From 2-12-FULL-65-11 sp049679965 (GTDB taxonomy: Bacteria > Acidobacteriota > Vicinamibacteria > Vicinamibacterales > CAVVIG01), in contig JBAUGX010000220.1 of NCBI GenBank assembly GCA_049679965.1, positions 1 to 64,000 of the forward strand: a stretch of DNA of 64,000 nt, written 5' to 3'. The position numbers and the translations under genes were made by a program. Below, one piece after another: positions 8,272-14,814 of the stretch. Positions within the stretch are counted from its first letter, which is position 1, and the number at the start of each line of letters is the position of its first letter. The notes beneath the pieces were generated by a model that saw only the letters and a program-made list of their open reading frames with translations, was not told the origin of the DNA and ran no database searches.

Positions 8272-8708
8272 TTGTGTATTTGGACGCGAGCGCGCTGGTC
8301 AAGCGCTACGTGGCGGAGCCCGGCTCGCGAGAGACCGCCGACTTGTGTGCCAGGGCCGATATCGTAGCAACGTCTCTGGTCAGTCGAGCCGAGGTGGCTG
8401 CCGCCCTGGCGAAAGCCGTCCGGGTTGGGCTCGTCGAACCGGACAAGGGGCGGAAGGCGCAGCGCGCGTTCGCGAGTCAATGGCCGGACTTCGCGAAGGT
8501 GCCGGTGACGGAAGCGCTCGTGGCCCGGGCGGAGGCCCTCGCTTGGGACTCCGCGTTGCGCGGGTATGACGCGGTGCAACTCGCGTCGGCCTTGACCTGG
8601 CAGGAGGCGGTCGGCGCAGAAGTCAGGCTGGCGACATTCGACCGCCAACTCTGGGACGCCGGAAAACAAGTGGGGATGCAAGTCTGGCCGGAGACGTTGA
8701 AAGACTGA
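8268..8708 (+). CDS. vapC: VapC-type PIN-domain toxin
   Basis: 146 aa with a GTG start overlapping the antitoxin stop. The PIN-domain acidic residues are present: Asp in VYLDASALVKRYV, Glu in SRAEVAAAL, Asp in LRGYDAVQLASA and a further Asp in LATFDRQLW. VapC proteins are Mg-dependent ribonucleases that cleave tRNA or rRNA and arrest growth when the antitoxin is lost. Here the pair probably stabilises the integrated element or adds abortive defence. Confidence 0.92.
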   Translation: MIVYLDASALVKRYVAEPGSRETADLCARADIVATSLVSRAEVAAALAKAVRVGLVEPDKGRKAQRAFASQWPDFAKVPVTEALVARAEALAWDSALRGYDAVQLASALTWQEAVGAEVRLATFDRQLWDAGKQVGMQVWPETLKD

Positions 8709-8818
8709 CGCCCACTTTCGGTGCAGAGCGGCTCGCTCTACTCCCTCGCCAAGCGGCTGCACCTAGGGCCAACCGCCCGGCGGAGATCGGATCAGACAAG
8801 GCCTGACCCGTCGGCGCG

Positions 8819-9154
8819 TCAGTACTCGGCGGCGAGCATGATTGTCATGACCCGCACGGTCTGGCGCGGGTCGCTCGGATCTTCGCTGCCGTAGGTGAGC
8901 GTCGGATCGTAGTAGTCGATCTTCCAGAAGATGGTCTGACCGGCATGATCGAATGATCCGAAATCGCGCTCCTGGTGCGGATCATTTCCGAGCGTGAATG
9001 CGTCGAACAATTCGACCTTTTCGCGAATCGCCGACTGATCACCCTGCGGCAGCGCGCAGATGCCGGGTGTCTGAATGAGCCGGCCGGTAATGCCCATCGC
9101 CGTTCGGCAAAGATCGTTCAACGCTGCGATTTTGTTCGTGACTCGAACTTCCAT
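8819..9154 (-). CDS. DUF3768 family protein
   Basis: 111 aa. The family signature is clear: TPGICALP, a central FDHAGQTIFWKIDYYD, and the C-terminal block GSEDPSDP followed by VRVMTIMLAAEY. DUF3768 proteins are small, soluble, of unknown function, and common on conjugative elements and plasmids. The start at 9154 (MEVRVTNKIA) is chosen for a GGAGA site 6-10 bases upstream; longer frames lack one. A GGTTCCT/AGGAAtCC repeat lies 60 bases upstream, as for two neighbouring genes. Confidence 0.88.
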   Translation of the reverse strand: MEVRVTNKIAALNDLCRTAMGITGRLIQTPGICALPQGDQSAIREKVELFDAFTLGNDPHQERDFGSFDHAGQTIFWKIDYYDPTLTYGSEDPSDPRQTVRVMTIMLAAEY

Positions 9155-9213
9155 GATGTCTCTCCGTTGAGGTGTCTTGGCCATTGCTGGCCTTCTGTGG
9201 TTCCGCGATGTGC

Positions 9214-9251
9214 GGTTCCTTCGCCACCAGAGGAATCCCACTCGCGGAACC
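9214..9251. promoter_or_regulatory. GGTTCCT/AGGAAtCC repeat upstream of the DUF3768 gene
   Basis: GGTTCCT (9214-9220), a 10-base spacer, AGGAATCC (9231-9238, one inserted base) and a further GGAACC (9246-9251). It is the third copy of the motif seen at 6494 and 7354, again upstream of a minus-strand gene. Confidence 0.45.
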
Positions 9252-9555
9252 TGGGAGGCGGCGAGCCCGGCCGGACTGACGAAGCCCAGCGCCCGTGTCG
9301 GTGGCGTGACAGCCAGAACTGAGGCTGGCGCGAGCCGTCAGGCGTCTACCGACGGTGCCGGGCTGGCCGCCAAAGCGGCGGCGGTCCATCCGGGCGAAGC
9401 GGAAGGCGAAGACTGACAGGAGAGACGACTGCATCGACGGACGAACGACCGGAAGTGACCGGGAGGGATCGGGATACGTCGATTGGCGACTGATACGGCC
9501 TGGCTGGCCGTCGAGTTTCGAGAGCGTCGCACGTGCGGGCAGGGAGAATCCCGGG

Positions 9556-9587
9556 ACCGCCGGAGCCCGCTGGAACGCTCCGGCGGT
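9556..9587. repeat. Inverted repeat with perfect 11-base arms
   Basis: ACCGCCGGAGC (9556-9566), a 10-base loop and GCTCCGGCGGT (9577-9587). No T-tract follows, so it is not a typical terminator. A protein-binding or strand-nicking hairpin is possible. Confidence 0.6.
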
Positions 9588-9841
9588 TGGTGCCGGTTAC
9601 CCGGCATGGCGTTGCCGCAAATCACATACAAAACTGGATCGCTGGAGAATGGCGAGAGTCGAAAAACCGTCTGTCAGATTCTTGAAAGCGGCGAACGCGC
9701 GTTCCTTGAACGGGAACGACGATACCGCCTGCGTTGGGACGAGAGGTTAGAGACGCCGACAACCTGATCCGTTCGCTGTGCGGCACGCCTGGGGTTGATT
9801 CGCGCAGTCTACACCTGCCCTTCAGCTGCGGCGTCCCCGAA

Positions 9842-9889
9842 CGGAAATATTATTCCGGAAAAGGACCGAAGTTTTCGGTCCTTTTCGGT
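9842..9889. terminator. Double hairpin, terminator-like in both directions
   Basis: A small stem CGGAA-N6-TTCCG (9842-9857) is followed by a strong stem AAAAGGACCGAA / TTCGGTCCTTTT (9859-9885, 12 bp, 3-base loop). The A and T runs at the stem ends suit an intrinsic terminator on either strand. The direct repeat TTTTCGGT occurs at 9872 and 9882. The local AT content stands out from the surroundings, so an origin-related role is an alternative. Confidence 0.5.
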
Positions 9890-10111
9890 AAAAGGATTTC
9901 CGGCTTCTGTCGTGCGCTTCACCCGATCTCCTCCTTCTCCGCGGACGGTTGGAGTCGCGGGGTGCGTTCACGCGGTGGGGTACGGTTTCCAACTTTACGG
10001 CGTCTGCCAACCCTTTTGGTGCAAAGGGAGCGTCCGGGCGGCTGAATCGGTATGGCAGAAGCACCAGAATCAGATGTGTTGCTGAGGGAACTTAGGGAAA
10101 GGAGGTTGGCT

Positions 10112-10170
10112 GCTCACTCAGACTGGGCTCGAACCAGTAACCCTCCGGTTAACAGTCGACCCTTGAGCGC
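10112..10170 (-). pseudogene. tRNA-Asn-like remnant
   Basis: On the minus strand the sequence holds an anticodon-loop-like CTGTTAA (anticodon GTT, Asn) and a complete T-arm (ACTGG-TTCGAGC-CCAGT). A 3' acceptor half follows. The D-arm is collapsed and no matching 5' acceptor strand is present, and two of five anticodon-stem pairs fail. It is therefore not a working tRNA. It could be an attachment-site scar of an element that used a tRNA-Asn gene, or a decayed tRNA carried by the element. Confidence 0.5.
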
Positions 10171-10302
10171 GGGCAGATCAAGGCGGACCCGTGTTCTTGG
10201 GCCTCTCCTCGGTCACGTCAGAGCGCACGAAGGCGCTTCCGACGACTTCCTTTACCGAACTTTACTTGCCTGCCGATCATCGCAGCGCAACGCAGCACGT
10301 GG

Positions 10303-10752
10303 CTAGAACCACCGCCTCTTCAGCTTTCGCCAAAGACCCTTCCTAGATTGAGTTTCTGCCGGCGTTCCGACTCCTCCCTTTGTGTCACGAACAGTCGGAG
10401 CCGTCGTGCTGTCGAAGTATCTCTCCTTGGCCAACCTGTCGTGAGTTCTCCCGGCCTCGATCTCTTTCTGAGACCACCGAGGAGCCCATTGGACCTTGTT
10501 GTGTCTTATCCAGTAATGAGACCTGCAATCGAAGCTCCAGTTTCCAATCGAGGGGTCAAGCGAAATCGACTCGCCATCGAAGATCAACTGCCAATCCGTA
10601 GGGCTTAGCGGAGTGACGACCTCACGGCCGCATCCGCAGCAACATTTATGTGCGGCCGTCGCGAAGGCAACCGACACATAGACGATTCCATCCTTCAGGT
10701 CTTTAGGAATGTACTCGACGAATTCATGTGTCAGGACCGTTTCGCGCTTCAC
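10303..10752 (-). CDS. DUF6527 protein of the ubiquitin-like operon
   Basis: 149 aa, GTG start inside the stop of the E1-like gene (GTGA). A Cys cluster (HKCCCGCGRE, about residue 35) and a later Cys-His pair (FDCRSHYWI, about residue 79) suggest a small zinc-binding domain. The blocks WQLIFDGESISLDPSIG and KVQWAP fit the DUF6527 family, which is found next to ThiF/E1-like and multiubiquitin proteins. Its biochemical role is not settled; a deconjugating or target-binding role would suit the context. It is the last gene of the operon. The C-terminal 40 residues are low in conserved features. Confidence 0.78.
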   Translation of the reverse strand: MKRETVLTHEFVEYIPKDLKDGIVYVSVAFATAAHKCCCGCGREVVTPLSPTDWQLIFDGESISLDPSIGNWSFDCRSHYWIRHNKVQWAPRWSQKEIEAGRTHDRLAKERYFDSTTAPTVRDTKGGVGTPAETQSRKGLWRKLKRRWF

Positions 10753-11933
10753 AGCTGGTCTTCATTGATAAGTGTATTGCCGTCTATCGTGTACGTGCTG
10801 AAATGCTCCCTTTCGAGATCCCGGTAAAATCCGAACAGCTTTTTCCATTTGATGACGGCCAGGGCGGCGTTGAGGGCATTCAGATCGGCGATCTGGATGT
10901 TTCGGGCATAGTCATTGTTACCATCGCCGTCCGAGAAGGGGATTCTGTTCATGCCTCTGACATGCTCGCGCTTCTTGGCAGTGCTGGTCGTGATCCTGAG
11001 AACTCCTCCCAACGCCTCATCGACGAGATCCACTCCCATTCCGACGTCGATAAAGGGCAGGCCCAACTCTTCCAGCTTTTCAACGATCAGTTTTTTCGCT
11101 TCGCCCTTGTCCAGGCACAAGAACACGAAACTCATTCCTGCCAGCTGATCGATATTCGAAGGGTCGATGTAGTAGTCGTCCGCGACGATATTCCGATGCA
11201 TCCTGGAATATAGGCCCTTGAAGTACGCCACTTTCTGCGGAATTTCCTTCAATTCGTCGCAGGATGCGGCTCCGGGAGACCTAAACGCATTGTGCTGCAA
11301 GAATTTGTCGCCGTCGAAGAGATGAATTTCCTTTACAGGGGTCTTGGCGACCAGATCCAAGACATAGGAACCGGTGCCGCCCAGTCCTACAATGCCCACC
11401 TTCGCCAGTTCCAGCTTTCTCGTAACTGCATTGATCCCGGCGTTGCTAGAAGCCGTATCGTGATAGTTGAATACGGAGTCGGCTTCCTCGGCTTCGACAA
11501 ATCGGCAGGCCCTGGCGGTGACGGCAGGATCAAGAGCCTCGGCGGGGCCCGAGATGATCGCCGCGTACGTCGTCATCTTCTCGTAGTAGTCCTTGTAGGC
11601 CCCGCTCGTGGGCTTGCTCGAGAACATGTGGTGAACCACGAGCCCACGATCAAGCGTGTCCCGCTGAGAGGAATGCTTGATTTGGAGTATTTCGGTTCCG
11701 TCTTGGTAGCAGGGATGCTCTCCCGCAAACCTCATGACGTGATCACTGGGCGTCGTGGTTACGTCCCCCGCTAGCGTCAACGGTGATACGAGCATTCCGA
11801 ACGCGACCTTTTTCTTCGAGTTCACGTACGGAACATTCTTCATCAGGAGATAGCCGGATCTGACCTCTATGTCGTACCCATCGTCTTTCAGCCTTTGCAA
11901 ATCCGGACTATGACTTATCAGTTGCTGTGACAT
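10749..11933 (-). CDS. E1-like ThiF-family adenylyltransferase with E2-like N-terminal region
   Basis: 394 aa. The C-terminal part is a ThiF/MoeB/E1 Rossmann fold: nucleotide loop GIVGLGGTGSYV (about residue 182), the acidic strand LFDGDKFLQHNAFR, a Cys in FVFLCLDKGEAKK, and FIDVGMGV. E1 proteins adenylate the C-terminus of a ubiquitin-like protein. The N-terminal about 165 residues carry a separate domain with GLVVHHMFSSKP and DYYEKMTTYAAIISGPA; this matches my memory of the DUF6791 region fused to E1 in such operons, proposed to be E2-like. No canonical E2 Cys-His-Pro context is obvious, so the transfer chemistry may differ. The gene overlaps the Ubl gene by 26 bases. Confidence 0.88.
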   Translation of the reverse strand: MSQQLISHSPDLQRLKDDGYDIEVRSGYLLMKNVPYVNSKKKVAFGMLVSPLTLAGDVTTTPSDHVMRFAGEHPCYQDGTEILQIKHSSQRDTLDRGLVVHHMFSSKPTSGAYKDYYEKMTTYAAIISGPAEALDPAVTARACRFVEAEEADSVFNYHDTASSNAGINAVTRKLELAKVGIVGLGGTGSYVLDLVAKTPVKEIHLFDGDKFLQHNAFRSPGAASCDELKEIPQKVAYFKGLYSRMHRNIVADDYYIDPSNIDQLAGMSFVFLCLDKGEAKKLIVEKLEELGLPFIDVGMGVDLVDEALGGVLRITTSTAKKREHVRGMNRIPFSDGDGNNDYARNIQIADLNALNAALAVIKWKKLFGFYRDLEREHFSTYTIDGNTLINEDQL

Positions 11934-12189
11934 TAAAGACCATTCCGTCCTTGATCTTGACTGTCCCTCCAGGGACCAAGGTCCCTTCGGGCTTATCGCC
12001 TTCGCCCTTTCGATAGGTGACGGTGAACACTATGTTCGGGCCCGTCGGTGGGTTGTCGAAAGCCAAAGCGACGATGTCGGCGAACGACATTTCCTTCGCG
12101 GTCACCATTTTCTGCCGGCCGTTCACGATGATCGTGAACTCCTTGTCGTGACCATGTCCTTCGCCTGGGTGTTCTTGCGCGCTATTCAT
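11908..12189 (-). CDS. Ubiquitin-like protein (multiubiquitin-domain family, single copy)
   Basis: 93 aa. A His/Gly/Glu-rich tail (residues 1-15) is followed by one beta-grasp domain: EFTIIVNGRQKMVTAKEMSF, then VALAFDNPPTGPNIVFTVTYRKG and LVPGGTVKIKDGMVFNVTATDKS. The pattern of strand-turn-strand, helix with PxGxN, then VxxGGxVxVxxGMxFxVxxTDxS is that of the bacterial multiubiquitin family, here in a single copy. There is no terminal Gly-Gly; the protein ends in TDKS. GGGAGG lies 6 bases before the ATG. The E1-like gene begins inside it, so the two proteins are made together. It is the probable modifier of the pathway. Confidence 0.82.
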   Translation of the reverse strand: MNSAQEHPGEGHGHDKEFTIIVNGRQKMVTAKEMSFADIVALAFDNPPTGPNIVFTVTYRKGEGDKPEGTLVPGGTVKIKDGMVFNVTATDKS

Positions 12190-12344
12190 GCTTTCCTCCC
12201 TAATGACAATCAGTTCCTCTCCGACTCGTCTTCGAAAACGAAGGGCCTCAGGCCCGAGCCTTTCTTGAAGACGCGCGTAACACTTGCCGAGCTGTCGCCT
12301 GACGATTGGGGACGACAGGACGCTCTGTGGATTTAGTCGACGAA

Positions 12345-12509
12345 CTATTTCTTCGTGTTCTTCGCCATGAACGAGACTTCGACTTTCTCCTGCACCACCT
12401 TCTTGGCGACGAAATCGACCGGCTTTCCTGCCTTCGTTGTAAACATGACCTCGGTCGGCTCTTTGACCTTCTTCGTCGCGATGAAATCAACGTGATGTTT
12501 CCTGGGCAT
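12345..12509 (-). CDS. 54-aa VxFxA-repeat protein
   Basis: A very short gene with a good AGGAG site 6 bases before its ATG at 12509. The protein is basic and is made of four V-x-F-x-[AT] units starting at residues 7, 21, 31 and 45 (VDFIATK, VMFTTKA, VDFVAKK, VSFMAKN), that is, two copies of a roughly 24-residue beta-hairpin-like module. No Cys, signal or membrane segment. It lies between the DUF3892 gene and the ubiquitin-like gene, all in one direction. I do not recognise a named family. A role as partner, target or adaptor of the Ubl pathway is inference from position. Confidence 0.75.
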   Translation of the reverse strand: MPRKHHVDFIATKKVKEPTEVMFTTKAGKPVDFVAKKVVQEKVEVSFMAKNTKK

Positions 12510-12547
12510 GATCGTTACTCCTCTGCTGTGTCAATGTTCGAATTGCA

Positions 12548-12823
12548 CTAGGCGCATGACGGCAGGGCCAAGAGGTTGTTGTTCCAGTCTCCGTCGGCAT
12601 GAGTCCGCACGTAACGAGCGCGACCGTTCCCTGGATCAACGACTCCAACCTCAGACCGGTGACGCGCCGCGTCGATGACATGAAATGTGTTGGTCCGATT
12701 GTCGATGCTTGCGATGACTTCGCCGCGCGTCCATTTCCATCCGGTGCCACCAAGATGCGTGATGTGTTCGTGGGGGCTTTCTCGATGCGGCTTAGTGATA
12801 CACGTTACTCGTACGTCAGCCAT
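12548..12823 (-). CDS. DUF3892 family protein
   Basis: 91 aa. It follows the family pattern: VRVTCITKPHRESPHEHITHLGG, W-x-W, VIASIDNRTNTFHV and the C-terminal RTHADGDWNNNLLALPSC. DUF3892 proteins are small soluble proteins without a proven function. GGAGGAAGG lies just before the ATG at 12823. It is the second gene of the ubiquitin-like operon. His residues (HxxSPHEH) and the terminal Cys are notable but no metal site is proven. Confidence 0.85.
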   Translation of the reverse strand: MADVRVTCITKPHRESPHEHITHLGGTGWKWTRGEVIASIDNRTNTFHVIDAARHRSEVGVVDPGNGRARYVRTHADGDWNNNLLALPSCA

Positions 12824-12847
12824 GCCTTCCTCCAGTACGTGAGCCGT

Positions 12848-13111
12848 CTACATGTCGAGCGCGTGTGTCCAGTTCGGCACGCCGCGTGATGCCAAGTAGT
12901 CAACTAGGTCGCGGGTTCCGAAGAAATTGATGCGTCCGGACTCTTCGAATGCGAGGGCCGCCTTGTCCACCTTCAAGCGATTCATCCTCGCGGTCGCAAC
13001 AAGCCGATTGAGCAACGCCTGACGATCACTGCGACTGCCGCTGGGCGCATCGGCCGCGAACACGGCAAAATCGATTCCTTGGTCCCTTAGGTGAGCCATC
13101 TGAATTCGCAT
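12848..13111 (-). CDS. Hypothetical 87-aa protein, first gene of the ubiquitin-like operon
   Basis: The ATG at 13111 has a perfect AGGAGG 6 bases upstream; a longer frame to 13138 would run through this ribosome site. The protein (starts MRIQMAHLRDQGIDF) looks like a small alpha/beta domain, with AVFAADA, a basic helical stretch (DRQALLNRLVATARMNRLKVDKA) and FFGTRDLVDYLASRGVP. No family recognised. It is transcribed from the sigma70-like promoter at 13188-13217, divergent from the XRE regulator. Confidence 0.7.
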   Translation of the reverse strand: MRIQMAHLRDQGIDFAVFAADAPSGSRSDRQALLNRLVATARMNRLKVDKAALAFEESGRINFFGTRDLVDYLASRGVPNWTHALDM

Positions 13112-13187
13112 GGGTTCCTCCTGGTCGCTCCACCCCACCTACCGCTGAATCGGTTAAAATCTGATGCGTTGCCGATTTGCGACACCG

Positions 13188-13217
13188 ATGGTACGATCGG
13201 GTCAGGAGCTCTGTCAA
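13188..13217 (-). promoter_or_regulatory. Sigma70-type promoter of the ubiquitin-like operon
   Basis: On the minus strand a perfect -35 TTGACA (13212-13217) is followed after 18 bases by TACCAT (13188-13193) as -10. Transcription would start near 13180, about 70 bases before the first gene. The 145-base interval to the divergent XRE gene probably holds its operators as well. Confidence 0.6.
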
Positions 13218-13256
13218 CTTATTAGCAACGAGTCGTATTAAAACAACAGGGGTGCT

Positions 13257-13661
13257 ATGGTCGACCTGATTCGACTGGGCCAGAACGTTCGGTTCCAGCG
13301 AAAGGGCCGAGGGTGGTCTTTATCAGAGCTCGAGGAGCGCTCGGGTGGCGTTCCCAAGGCGTACATTTCGGACTTGGAGAATGGGAGCGGCGGTAAGCCG
13401 AACATTCAGTATCTCTTTCAAGTTGCGACCGCATTCGGCACGACCATCGATGCACTGATTCGAGGGCCAGAGGCGGAACCAACGCCGGAACAGATGTCAC
13501 TGCTTCCACCAGGCTTGCAGGACTTTGCGCAAGAGGAAAATTTGACCGACGACGAAGTTCAGATGTTGGCTGGCCTCAATTTTCGGGGAAATCGGCCGCG
13601 AGACAAGGCTTCGTGGCGAGCGATTTACGACGTCATCAAGCTGGCGAGCAATCAGAAGTAG
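13257..13661 (+). CDS. XRE-family repressor
   Basis: 134 aa. The N-terminal 65 residues form a Cro/CI helix-turn-helix (LGQNVRFQRKGRGWSLSELEER, AYISDLENG, then VATAFGTTIDALI). The C-terminal half (LPPGLQDFAQEENLTDDEVQMLAGLNFRG) is the region usually found in repressors paired with an ImmA/IrrE protease. The next gene, 12 bases on, encodes that protease. It is divergent from the ubiquitin-like operon, so it probably represses both itself and that operon. Confidence 0.88.
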   Translation: MVDLIRLGQNVRFQRKGRGWSLSELEERSGGVPKAYISDLENGSGGKPNIQYLFQVATAFGTTIDALIRGPEAEPTPEQMSLLPPGLQDFAQEENLTDDEVQMLAGLNFRGNRPRDKASWRAIYDVIKLASNQK

Positions 13662-13673
13662 TGGAGAGAAATC

Positions 13674-14645
13674 GTGCAGGTACGTCGTTCGAGAGGTCGG
13701 CGGTTTTCGGATCCTGACGTCGTCTCATTGATCGACCGTTCAGGACACGCCATCGACCCGTACGTGTTCGTCGAACAACAGGCCAAGGACCTGCTCGACA
13801 AGATGGCCGCGTTTGAAGGCCATGCCCCCCGTGCCCTCGACCGTATCCGCCACCTTGCGTCGCTTGCCGGTTTTGAAGTCAGTGCGATGGACGAAACCCG
13901 TGCGCGCGGTCACGAGCGTGACGCGGTTTTGGTCGCCACGAAGAGCCCGGGGCGTCGCGGGCGGATTCTCTACAATCCGTACAAAACCGAAGCGCGAACC
14001 GTGCATTCCATTGCCCACGAGATCACCCACTCGTTTTTTCCCAACAGTGATGTCGGCGCACAGTTTCGATCGGTCCAACGCAGTGGGGTCGGCCCGGCGC
14101 CTGAACTTGAACTGTTGTGCGACTACGGTGCTGCCGAGTTAACGATGCCGCGCGGTGATTTCATGAGGGCCATTGAAGAGATCGGTTTCGGCTTGGAATA
14201 CATTGAACAGATTCGTCGACGTTTCGGAACGTCCTTCGAGGCCACTGCTTACCGCATCGCGACGACCTCGCAACTTCCCGTGGCCGTCGGCCTTTTCTGC
14301 TATCGCTATGCAAAGGGTGAAGTCGGCAAGCCGAGTCAAGGTGTCCTATTCCCCGCAAAGCAGCCCGACGCGCAGGTCACGCCGAAGTACCGCCGCCAGT
14401 CATTTCATCATTCCCGCGTCTACCCGCCGTCCCTAGTTCTGCCGTGGAACAAGTCCCTGCCAATCGATGGCGCGGCGTACCGGGCAGCTCGGTCTGGAAA
14501 AGTGGAGAGTGCGACTGAAATATTGGAAGCGCGAACGAAGGTGAGCGCGCGCTTCTTAGTTCAAGCGGTACCGGCACCCTATCAACCAGAAGGCGTCGAT
14601 GCAAAGTGGCCGAACATGCTCGTCTTACTCACGTTGCTGCAGTAG
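13674..14645 (+). CDS. ImmA/IrrE-family metalloprotease
   Basis: 323 aa, GTG start with GGAGAG upstream. The zinc-protease motif is HEITH (in SIAHEITHSFFPN, about residue 118) with a downstream Glu region (LLCDYGAAELTMP). In ICEBs1 and DNA-damage systems, such proteases cut a partner XRE repressor after a signal. The C-terminal about 150 residues (from about residue 170) extend beyond the catalytic core and may sense the signal; no known sensor is recognised. It forms an operon with the XRE gene and converges on the ATPase gene downstream. Confidence 0.88.
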   Translation: MQVRRSRGRRFSDPDVVSLIDRSGHAIDPYVFVEQQAKDLLDKMAAFEGHAPRALDRIRHLASLAGFEVSAMDETRARGHERDAVLVATKSPGRRGRILYNPYKTEARTVHSIAHEITHSFFPNSDVGAQFRSVQRSGVGPAPELELLCDYGAAELTMPRGDFMRAIEEIGFGLEYIEQIRRRFGTSFEATAYRIATTSQLPVAVGLFCYRYAKGEVGKPSQGVLFPAKQPDAQVTPKYRRQSFHHSRVYPPSLVLPWNKSLPIDGAAYRAARSGKVESATEILEARTKVSARFLVQAVPAPYQPEGVDAKWPNMLVLLTLLQ

Positions 14646-14814
14646 ACTGCGTTCAAAGGTCGGCCGCCAGACGATCTAGCATCGTGCTTAGGCGACCTCG
14701 GTCAGCGGTCAAGGTCACCAACAGCGGCCACTTTGCGGAGACATAACCTTCGCCTCATTGCTCCAGTAGAGGTGATTCGGCCGTGTCTCAGTCGAACAAC
14801 CGCCAAAAGGCGCA

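Larger units (their letters stand above)
9155..10302. other. Large non-coding stretch with hairpins and a tRNA remnant
   Basis: About 1.15 kb without a convincing gene. An open frame on the plus strand (9483-9767) has no ribosome site or family match and runs through an 11-base-arm palindrome, so it was not accepted. The stretch contains the GGTTCC repeats (9214-9251), a palindrome (9556-9587), an AT-rich double hairpin (9842-9889) and a tRNA-Asn-like fragment (10112-10170). It is a candidate site for cis functions such as transfer or replication origin. Confidence 0.55.

Noticed and set aside
9483..9767. Plus-strand open frame of 94 codons
   Set aside because: No ribosome site, no family features, and it crosses a perfect 11-base-arm palindrome.
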